Positions 56,167 through 64,000 of a stretch of DNA of 64,000 nucleotides are shown here, one piece after another. The stretch lies in assembly GCA_001600635.1 (NCBI GenBank), contig BCKL01000001.1:523550-587549 (forward strand). Reading direction: 5' to 3'. Every line of letters begins with the position of its first letter. Position 1 is the first letter of the stretch. A program made the position numbers and the translations under genes. Source of the stretch: Leucosporidium creatinivorum. Lineage: Eukaryota > Basidiomycota > Microbotryomycetes > Leucosporidiales > Leucosporidiaceae. The notes under the pieces were generated by a model. It did not search any database, was not told the DNA's origin, and worked only from the letters and a program-made list of their open reading frames with translations.

Positions 56167-57378
56167 GTGCAGCCCGCTCTGCCCCCTGAGATCATCTCCG
56201 AGATCCTTCAGGACGTCTGGTACAACGAAATTCATGGATGGCCCGACCAGCACACCCTCTCCGCCTGCTGTCTCGTGTCGAGGTCCTTCCTCCCTCTCGC
56301 CCGCGCTCAACTCTACCGCAGCCTCACCTTCACCATCTGCGACCCACCCGACGAGCCCGCAAGAATGACGGAGAGGACTCTTCGGCGCCTCCTCGACTAC
56401 CAGACTTCCTGCCTTCGCGACACCATCCTCCTCCGACCCGAGCTCGGCGTTCATGTCGAGGAAGTTCGCATCGTATTTGCCCAACGGGGACCCTTGCTGG
56501 GCGACCAGATCAGCGCCCAAATCCTGGATGAGCTTCGGACTCGCTGTCTTCACTTGAAGGCGGTCTGCCTTGGCTCGAGTTCGGAGCGGAGCGATCAAAC
56601 CAATCTGGCGCTCGGCCGATACGGATCACAACTTCGCATGCTCGAGTACGAAGAGGAGCAGAGCTGGACTTCGGAGTGGTTCAGTATGCTATCTGCTCTT
56701 CCCAACCTGGAGCGCCTCCATCGAGTCAACTACGGCTTCCTGCCCGAAGGACAAGTGGACTCGCCGTCAATTCAGCTCACCTCCTTCTACGGCGTGGACG
56801 AAATCGACTACGACTTCTTCCTCCTCCTCCTGCACAACTCGCACGCCTCTCTTACCACCCTCGATCTCCCCAGTCAGAGCTCCGAGCGACGAGCCTGGGA
56901 CCTATCGCCATTCGTCGCCCTTCAGTCCCTCAACCTGAGCATGGGGTTCGGCCAGGGCGTCGAGTTAGGCGATGACACCGACAGAGGCGTACTCTTCACC
57001 GTGAGGTCGTGCCCCAATCTCGTCTCTCTCCACTTTACAAGTGGGGTAGACCTCCCGAAGCTTTGGGAGAGCGAGGACGAAATCCCCTTCCTCCATCTCT
57101 TGCCTTCGACCCTCCGTGCGCTACACATCGGAGGAATTCAGTTATCCGACCAAAACCTGTTGGAACCCCTTGCCGACCCTACTATCCTCCCTGTGCTCCG
57201 CACTCTCGTCCTCGGCGATTCGACTCAAGTCGGCGACATGCGCGAGGGCGATCCACCGTCCTGGGTGAGCGCTCAGCGAGATGCGGCGTCTATGAGGCAG
57301 GTGGAGAAGACGTGTGAAGCTCGTTCAATCGAGCTTACCTGGGAGAAGTGGGAGCAGGGGGAGCGGATCGCGTTTTGA
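56167..57378 (+). CDS. F-box/leucine-rich-repeat-like protein, start codon unclear
   Basis: Probable SCF ubiquitin-ligase substrate receptor. A single open exon of 403 codons runs to a TGA at 57376-57378. The F-box-like start LPPEIISEILQDVWYNE is followed by LSACCLVSRSFLPLARAQLYRSL, and then leucine-rich segments (LRMLEYEEE, LPNLERLHRVN, LTTLDLPSQ, LQSLNLSMG, LPVLRTLVLGDS). The open frame is not preceded by an ATG: the codon at 56164-56166, where a start is expected from the distance to the F-box, reads ATA and is followed by GTG. The first internal Met (56365) would remove the F-box. Explanations are a single-base difference in this strain or assembly, an unrecognised upstream exon, or early decay. 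It resembles the frame-shifted locus at 31457. Confidence 0.6.
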   Translation: MQPALPPEIISEILQDVWYNEIHGWPDQHTLSACCLVSRSFLPLARAQLYRSLTFTICDPPDEPARMTERTLRRLLDYQTSCLRDTILLRPELGVHVEEVRIVFAQRGPLLGDQISAQILDELRTRCLHLKAVCLGSSSERSDQTNLALGRYGSQLRMLEYEEEQSWTSEWFSMLSALPNLERLHRVNYGFLPEGQVDSPSIQLTSFYGVDEIDYDFFLLLLHNSHASLTTLDLPSQSSERRAWDLSPFVALQSLNLSMGFGQGVELGDDTDRGVLFTVRSCPNLVSLHFTSGVDLPKLWESEDEIPFLHLLPSTLRALHIGGIQLSDQNLLEPLADPTILPVLRTLVLGDSTQVGDMREGDPPSWVSAQRDAASMRQVEKTCEARSIELTWEKWEQGERIAF

Positions 57379-57474
57379 GATTGAGGTGCTTGATAGGGTG
57401 CGAGGAGATTGTAAAACGTGCATGACATCAACTCAGGCTGACAGTGGACATGTACGCACAACGCTACGACAAGA
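57379..57474. other. Convergent 3' region
   Basis: Only 96 bp separate two facing stop codons, so the 3' UTRs are very short or overlap. Nothing else was seen. Confidence 0.5.
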
Positions 57475-58397
57475 CTAAGCACAGACATCCTCGTTGAGCA
57501 TGTCGAGCACCAACATGTGCCCGGGCGCATGACTGAGAACCAGTCCCGGAATCTTGCTGTCCATCACCGAGAGCTGAGGCGTCACTCCACAACCCCAGTA
57601 GACCGCTACTTCTCCCTCCCTTATCTCGGTCGCATCTCCAAAGTCGGGCTTTGTTCCGTCGAGGTCGGTGATGCCGAGCGCTCGAGCTCCTTCGACTCCC
57701 CAAGCCACTGGCTCTCCGTGAGCGAGAACGAAAGGGCGAGTTATTTCTCGGACAAGGGGAAGGAGGTCGAGAGGGTAGGGCCGCATTGAGACGACCATGT
57801 TGCCGCCGAATACTAAGCGAGAGCTAGTCAGCGCCGAGCCCTCTCATCGCCGAGACTTCCAACTCACCTCCTGCCGCTGCCAGAGGGACCTTTGTTCGGT
57901 ACATCGGTACATTTCGATTGAGTTCGGTGTGTCTTGGTACCAGTCCTCGGGCGGCGAGGGCTGCTTCGAAGGAGTACGAGCAGCCGATGAAGAAGGCAAC
58001 GCTGTCCTCCTTCCACTCCTTCGCGACATCCCGCTTCTCCTCCACGAAGGCGCCGTCGACGTAGGTGCGGTATAAAGGAAGGTCGTATCGAATGTCGGCG
58101 TTGGCTGCTAGCCGTGCAGGGACTGTCGGGTCGCCTGGAAGGGTTTCGCCGAGCAGAGGGCAGCTGAGAAGGAAAGCCGAGTTAGCGGAGTCGCTGATAG
58201 GCAGGATCTTCAACTCACGGTACAGGGTTACGAGCACAGAGAGCACGAAAGTCGGCAGCGAACTTGTGGGGCAGAATAATCACATTGGCCTGCACATGGC
58301 CGTCGCAGAGGTTGGCGGTTGCTGGAGCTCGAAACCTGTCCTCGCGACAAAGCAGGCGAATGTCTGAAGGCGTTGGTGGGGCGAAAGCGACAGTCAT
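57475..58397 (-). CDS. D-glutamate cyclase / YcsI-type hydro-lyase family (DUF1445)
   Basis: Member of the DUF1445 family. The human member DGLUCY converts D-glutamate to 5-oxo-D-proline, and bacterial YcsI genes sit in 5-oxoprolinase operons. Three exons (58219-58397, 57868-58163, 57475-57812) give 270 residues, the usual length of the fungal and bacterial single-domain form. Recognisable segments are CDGHVQANVIILP, FAADFRALCARNP(V)PCPLLGE, FIGCSYSFEAALAARGL, NVPMYRT, FGGNMVVSMRPY and the C-terminal WGCGVTPQ and ISHAPGHM-like LSHAPGHM. The start at 58397 gives MTVAFAPPTPSDIRLLCR; longer in-frame starts upstream would add a hydrophobic stretch (LLLSCFLLHLCLT) of doubtful meaning, possibly a mitochondrial leader. 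The enzymatic role in fungi is inferred from the family. Confidence 0.8.
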
Positions 58398-58560
58398 GGT
58401 CAAGCAAAGGTGCAGAAGGAAGCAGGAGAGCAAGAGACGATAGCGCCCCCGCTGGCTTCTGCTCAGCGCCTCAGGCACCTCCGGACCAATCCCTGAGGGA
58501 GAGGAAGGAAGAAGACGATGTATGCAAGGCATTGCGATTATGTAGCGAGGTAAAAGGAGA
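58398..58560. promoter_or_regulatory. Short promoter region of the D-glutamate-cyclase-like gene
   Basis: 163 bp between the start codon of the cyclase-like gene and the UBP14 stop upstream on the same strand. It must hold the UBP14 3' UTR and the cyclase promoter. If a longer in-frame start were used, most of this gap would be coding. Confidence 0.35.
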
Positions 58561-61500
58561 CTACTTGATGCGTTCAAAGATGTAGACGTAGGCCAGCGGC
58601 ATCAAGTCGATGGCACTCTGCGCTCCCGCCTCGGCTTTGACGACCTTCTCGTCGTTGAACAAGACCCATCCTGTCTCCTCGCCCTCTTGGACGTGCGCTA
58701 CGTAGTGACCCGAGTGGACGGAAGGTCCCTTGTGCGAGATGAAGGCCTTGAGGCGGTAGTTGGCGGGCAGCGAGGACGAGCCGAGGGAGGTGCTGGCGTC
58801 GGCCGAGCTGGCTGCAGGAGCATCGCCGTTGTCTCCTTGATCGTCGGGGTGGTTGAACAGCCAGTCGGCAGCTCGAGCGAGGTCTCCGCTCTGTATTGCG
58901 AGGAGAAGGTCAACGCAGTTCTCGGCGAGGACCGGCAAGGGAAACGCACCGTCTCGCGAAGAGCCTTGCGAGCTTGCGCTGCCGTGAAACCGAAAGCGAC
59001 GAGCTCGTTGACCTGATCCTCGGACGCCTCCTTTGCCGAAGAGGCGGCGCCAGTAGCGGGAAGAGGGTCGTCGATGTCTGCCGAAGAAGGGGGGTCAGCC
59101 GTGCTCGGCGAACAGAAAGCTGAAATGGCGTACCTGCATCCTCCATGTGGGCGAAGAGCCACTCCATAGCCGCGTTGGCGTCTCCACTGCTGCCGGTAGC
59201 GAGGAGAGCACGCTTGCAGCGAATCTCGGGGAAGCCCATGCCGGTAAGCTGGTTCATCGCCTCGGCGTCGAAGGTGACCTCGGCGGCAGCTGGCTCTGGA
59301 GGAGGGACGACAATCAGCGAGAAGCCACTCGAAGTAGAGTACTCTGGAACTCACCCTCGGCTTGAGGAAGCTCGACCTCGTCGTCCTGCTTGCCCTTGCC
59401 GAGGAACTTGTCGAGGCTGAGCAGCTGGTGAGGGACGAGGAGGGGAACGTCCACCTTGCGAGGGACCCAGTTATCGACTTGGAAGCGAGCAGCGTTGACG
59501 AGAAGAACGTCGGGGAAGGTGGCGAAGCGAGTGGTCCTGCGTGAGCGAGATGGTCAGCACGAGCCGAGCGGAAAAGCGAGAGGGGCGAGCTCACTTGACC
59601 GCCTCGACAGTCTTGGCGCAAGCAGGGCATTTGTAGTCGATCGAAGTAGGCGAGGTCAAAGTCTCGAGGCAGGAGACGAGCTCGACGGGCTCATACTCGA
59701 CCTTCTCATCCTTCTCGGCTTCCGTCCCCTCCTCCTTCTTCTTGACCACTACCGGTACCGGCACAGGCAGCAGCTCCTGACCCTCCTCCCTCTTGTAGCT
59801 CACTCCCTTGCACTCGGTGCACTGCAGCCTCTGCTCCTGAGCGAAGCCGAAGATGCTCGTAGGGTTCTCGGTCCCCTCGGCCCTCGACGAGCGACGAATG
59901 ACCTCGAGAAGGTAGGCAAGGAACTCTCCAGCGTCCTGTTGCCTCATCGTCGAAAACTCGGGGTGGGCCTTGCCGACGAGCGCCTTGAACATGCTCGGTC
60001 GAATGCCCTCCTGGAACACGACCTTGGGCTTCGACTCCTCCTCGGCGGTGGGCGTGTAGCCTGGCTCGGCATCGTCATCTTCAAATTGGCGAGGGACCGA
60101 GTAGCGACCAGAAAGGAGACCGTCGGCGATCTTGGCCATCTGGCATTCGAAGCACGAGGCGGGGTTGAGGTTGGTGCAGGTGGTCGTGTGGGTGTAGAAC
60201 GAGGTGAGGTAGCGCTCTTGGAAGGAGGGTAGGGAGAAGAGGGACTGAAGGGAGGAGGCCATGTAGCAGCTGTGTGCGAGTGCGATCAGCTTCAAGCTCA
60301 CACGGCTCAGCCGACGACCTCACCTGTTGCCGAGGTTTCGCAGTCCCGTCAGGCCTGGTCCGGTGAGAGGTTCCAGCTCCTTGCCATCGGCGCCAGTCAT
60401 GGCGAAGTCGAAGTTGAGGTTCTGCTCAACTTGCTGCGAACGAAAGGAATGTCAGCGAGGCTCAGCGCGACCAGCGTACGGCTCGAGACTCACCAGCTCG
60501 GTCATCGTCTTCTCCGTCTTCTTCTGTCCCGCGACCTCGATACCAAAGTTGGCGAGGTGATCCGCAAGATTGTTGTCAACCTTGGCGTCGTCACAAGCGT
60601 AGCAGTAGATGTCTGCGGGACGGAGGAGGTCAGCTCTCGGCTCGGACTCAACGCCGAGCGGACTGACCAGCGGTTCCATCGGGCTCGATCGTGCCCATCT
60701 TGACGGCGACGGGATGTCCAAACGACTCGGTATGAGCCACTCCGTGACCATTTCCTCCTCCTCCGCCGTACTGCTGCCTTCCGCAACCGAGCGATCCACA
60801 GGTGAGGCAAAGCCAAAGGTTGGAGGTGAGGTTGCAGCCCTCGACGGCACAAGCAGCGAGTCCTGTAGACGTATCCAAGCGTTAGCTTGGCTTCTCTGAA
60901 GATGGAGAAATGGAGCTCACCCGAAGGCTCCAGACGTTTCGGCGCTGGCTGAACGAGCTCGTTCGTGTGCCCGCAGGTCGTGATCTCCTCCTCCCATGCC
61001 TTGACCTCGGACTTTTGAGCGGAAGACATGGACGAGAGGACGGCGGCGATCAAACCGTCGAGCTGTAGAGCAAGTCTCATCAGCGGGAGCCCAGCGCATC
61101 GTCCTCGAACCCCGCCGAAACGCACCTGCGAGTTGGCGCCGAGCAGCACAGGCTCCTCGCCGACGTACAGCTTAGCCGTAGTCTCGATATCGTACTTCTC
61201 GTGCTCGGCGGGCTCTTCTCGAATCGCCAGCTTCTTGAGAGCCGGCTCGCTCGAGTCCTGGCGGTGAGAGCTCACGTCAGCTCGGAGCATTCAGCTACAG
61301 CAGCGCCATAGAGAATAGCCTACCCTCTTACTCTTGACGACGGGCTTCCTCCTCCGCTTGATGTTGACGACTACAGTGTGTCTCGTCTTCTGGAAGTGGA
61401 GCAGGCCGTGGCGGTTGGTTGAAGTGGAAGGGCAGGCGCCGTTGAAGCAGTGCAGGCAGACGTCGATGCCCTCAGGCATATCCTGATCGTCGAAGCATTG

Positions 61501-61634
61501 GGTGCACTCTGTAGGCGAAGCGAGTCAGCTTGTCGCCTTTGAGCAGCTGCTCAAGGTGACGCACCCTCTCGATGAACGAGCTGTGATGCACGAGGGGGCG
61601 ACAGTTGCGCGAATACTTCTGCTGGGACCTCCAT
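58561..61634 (-). CDS. UBP14: Ubiquitin-specific protease Ubp14 (USP5/isopeptidase T)
   Basis: Deubiquitinase that disassembles free polyubiquitin chains and so keeps proteasome substrate sites clear. The ATG at 61634 gives MEVPAEVFAQLSPPRA, and exon 2 (from 61508) continues ECTQCFDDQDMPEG, as in Ubp14. Domain order: an N-terminal variant zinc finger; a ZnF-UBP finger (TCGHTNELVQP, CNLTSNLWLCLTCGSLGCG, HGVAHTESFGHPVAV); the catalytic Cys box GLRNLGNSCYMASSLQ; a middle part with FRQQDAGEF-like MRQQDAGEFLAYLLEV; two UBA domains (NQLTGMGFPEIRCKRALLAT, NELVAFGFTAAQARKALRET); and the His box SVHSGHYVAHV before the end YIFERIK. All catalytic landmarks are intact. Roughly a dozen short introns interrupt the gene; I did not fix each edge. 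Length is about 800 residues, normal for the family. Confidence 0.92.
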
Positions 61635-61925
61635 GTGCTGTATCGAGGTGGCGAGAAAGAGACGAAAATGAAGTCGAAGGCTAAGGGACGATTCGAAGCT
61701 GGTGGCGCCTCATAGCGAGCAGAGAGGAGCAGAATGTGCAGCGTTTCGCCTCACGTACAACCTTCGCTGTATGGTCTGAGCTCGACGAGCTGGAGTCATC
61801 GCAAGTCTCCGCCCGCTCAGCTCTCCAAGTCCCCTTCCGCTCAGCTCGGCGATGACTTCTCGGGTCGTCCTAACTGTCCATGATCAATGCTACACCGGCG
61901 GGACTCGCTCCCCGCGTCTAAATGT
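61635..61925. promoter_or_regulatory. UBP14 promoter and 3' UTR of the upstream transcription-factor gene
   Basis: 291 bp between the UBP14 start codon and the stop of the transcription factor on the same strand. No known element could be assigned. Confidence 0.4.
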
Positions 61926-64000
61926 CTAGTTCTGCATCCCGAGATCTCTCAGCCACTGCGGCAGCTCACCTTCTCCCTCACCCGCTCCACCGAATCCTTG
62001 ACCCGCCCATTGGCAGTATCCCTCCATCGGCATCCCCAAACTCAGCCCATCGCCGCCTTGCAGCAGCGAAAAGATGTCGACCGAGGAGAAGGGATCGATG
62101 GGGATGTTCGTGGCCGTGTCGAGCTCACCGAAGGAGAAGGCCTCGGCTGTCGAGGAGAAGGAGGGGAAGGTCGGCGCGAAAGTTGGATCGGCGGAGGGAG
62201 GCAGAGTGGCCTGAGGGGGATGATATCGCGAGAACGATGCCGTTGGTGCTGAGAAGAATGACGTGGGAAGTGTTGAAGTCGGTGCAGGCGGAGGTTGGTA
62301 GCGGCCGAAGGATGGGGGAGGTTGGTAAGGAGCGATGGGAGGGGCGGGCGGAGGGGGTGCGGGGCTGTACAAGTTAATGACCTGTAGTGAGCAGGGTAAA
62401 GAGGGAATTAGCGCATCGCTCGATGGGAGCGAAGAAGAACAGCACACGTAGGGCGTCGGAGAGCTCGGTTCCGGCGCTGGCAGATCAGGGAGGCGAGGGA
62501 GGGAGTCGGGATTCTCCAAGTTGGCCAGTCGACCCCAGCTCGAGTCCCAGAGGTTGCGGTGAAGATCCACAGGCGCCTTCTCGTCCTCCTCTTCTGGCCG
62601 TGCTCGCTTGACTCCGCCGCCGAGTCCAAGTCGTCCCTCGGCCTTCATCGCCGAAGTCCCGCACCATTCCTCAGTGAGGCGTCGCAGGATCTCCGCACTT
62701 TGCGTAGCGCACTTCCAGCTTTGACCCATCTCCCTCAATGCATGCTGGCAGTCCTCCGAAGCGGCGAGAGCGGTGGTGAACTTCTTGGGGGCGTCTTTAG
62801 CGTTGATCGCCGAGAGGAGATGGACGGTACCGGCGAGAAAAGTGACTTGAGTGAGGGTGATAGTGCTGTAGCGAAGACCTGGAGAGATTCGGTGCATCTG
62901 AGAGGGGGGATCGCGAAGGGAGATCAGCTCGGCGGCCGTTAGATATGGTCCGAGCCTCCGCTGCTCACCTCCAGCAGATTGACGATCTTGGATCTGCGCG
63001 GATATCATTCTGGGTTAGCGGTCGAACTCAGGCGCAGGACGTTGAGAGCACTACGACTCACGCAGCTCGCTCGCAATGCTTGACAGCGACTCGGTTCACG
63101 GCGAGGAGCTCCTTGCCGTCAACTCGCGTATAGTAGGGACGATGAAGGAGGATGGAGATGAACCAGTAGGTGCAGTGGAGGGTGATGATGTGGCTTGGTG
63201 GAGGGGTGCGGCTGTAGGGCGACAGCGCGATCGAGACAGGCAGCTCGGCGTGCCATCGCTCGAGTTCGACGCTGTAGAAGCAGTAGCGGGTCAGCGATCT
63301 CTTTGATCAATAATGGAGGTACACCTCGGTTGAACGTCGACGGAGATGGCAGCGTTTACGAGAAGGAGAACGATGGGGAGGAAGGAGGCCGAGCGATAGC
63401 TTACTGGAAAGCTGAGACTTTGGCAATCACGCTCGAGGCGTACAAGCGACTTTTGAAGCTGTAGAGCACTGCGAGAGGAGGGTCAGCCTCGACCTTGAGC
63501 AGAGAGCGCTCGAGCGACTCACGCCGAAGAATCCGCTCGAGAATGGTCATGAGCTTGCCCGCATGGTGAAGTGTCGACGAGCGATACCCAGGAACGTCGT
63601 TAATATCGGTGAGTGAAGCGCGCCAAGGGAGCCGATCCTCCTCCTCGTCGATGGCCGGCAGTGAGGTTTCGTACGAGTCGGCCGAGAGGTGAGGCGCCCT
63701 ACCGAGGTAGCAGCCCCAAAGCTTGTCCTGTAGTAGCCACGTGCAGAACGTCCGCTCCCGCTCCCGCCTGACCTCGCTGCTAACGAGTTGCCGCTGCTCA
63801 AGCGGTTCCAGCGAGACGGCGAGACCGAGGTTCGAGGCGGAGAAGTTGGCGATCCCGTAGTAGAGGTAGCCAATCTTGTGACGAGCTGCTCCGGCGTAGT
63901 AGTCGGCGAGGAGGAAGAGTCCTTGGATGCTCGAGAGCAGTGCTGCTTCCGACTCGACCTCGATGCGAGTCTTGGCTCGTTCGGCATACACTTCGGCGTC
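61926..64000 (-). CDS. Second fungal-specific transcription factor (3' part; 5' end outside window)
   Basis: C-terminal part of a regulator related to the one at 37983-41389. The portion seen has the middle homology region (ALLSSIQGLFLLADYYAGA, IGYLYYGIANFSASNLGLAVS, RRERERTFCTWLLQDKLWGCYLGRAP) and then the conserved helix MHRISPGLRYSTITLTQVTF, which parallels HRRCPGLRYATISSTQICF in the first gene. The C-terminus is rich in Pro, Ser and Phe (YQPPPSFGRYQPPPAP) and likely activating. The zinc cluster, if present, lies beyond the right edge of the window. The final intron (62382-62447) is 66 bp and stop-free. The stop is at 61926. Both genes share order of segments and intron style, suggesting an old duplication. 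Confidence 0.8.

Overview
This window is nuclear DNA from a basidiomycete fungus, most likely a red-yeast-type member of Pucciniomycotina/Microbotryomycetes. The evidence is the GC-rich sequence, the dense introns (most 45-90 bp) with GTGAGT-like donors, a CTGAC or CTAAC branch site and a CAG or TAG acceptor, very short intergenic gaps, and gene content that matches fungal orthologues throughout. I see no bacterial operon, no tRNA or rRNA gene, and no recognisable retroelement. Exon edges below were read by eye; for most genes the spliced exon lengths sum to an exact number of codons. Identifications come from recognised motifs, not from database searches.

Layout. 1-3378: 3' part of the cohesin subunit SCC3/STAG. 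3379-5663: long non-coding stretch, probably the intron-containing leader of the next gene. 5664-8280: PP1 glycogen-targeting subunit (GAC1-like). 8644-9521 (-) and 9838-11741 (+): an atypical SDR and an acyl-CoA dehydrogenase, divergent. 12072-13772: endonuclease III (NTH1). 13886-16793 (-): a large cysteine-rich single-pass membrane protein built from phase-1 exons. 17133-18201: OPA3.

17.2-30.7 kb is the unusual part. Two divergent genes encode the two halves of a eukaryotic-type 5-oxoprolinase (HyuA-like at 19579-22719 on the minus strand, HyuB-like at 23164-25733 on the plus strand). An ACS-family organic-anion permease follows (26780-29186). This set lies between the arms of a 1.6-kb inverted repeat (about 17290-18903 and 28737-30350), each arm carrying OPA3 and permease 3' ends tail to tail. 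Inside and beside it are further duplicated pieces: the oxoprolinase-A promoter plus exon 1, a fragment of oxoprolinase-B, and exons 2-4 of the permease. The likely logic is uptake of 5-oxoproline or a related amide and its ATP-driven opening to glutamate, at a locus reshaped by repeated segmental duplication.

30.7-34 kb holds two decayed F-box-like genes. 34104-36267: an SH3-tailed membrane protein. 36439-41389 (-): a CUE-domain ubiquitin adaptor and a Zn2Cys6 transcription factor. 41865-45260: proteasome ATPase RPT4 and a ubiquitin-conjugating enzyme. 45558-49533 (-): an inositol-polyphosphate 5-phosphatase and the GID4 degron receptor. 49852-55435: SRP-receptor beta and REV1. 56167-57378: an F-box/LRR-like ORF. 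57475-61634 (-): a D-glutamate-cyclase/YcsI family protein and the deubiquitinase UBP14. 61926-64000 (-): 3' part of a second transcription factor resembling the first.

Ubiquitin and proteasome functions are over-represented (RPT4, E2, GID4, UBP14, CUE5-like, F-box ORFs). The D-glutamate-cyclase homologue makes or handles the same 5-oxoproline chemistry as the oxoprolinase halves, 32 kb away.
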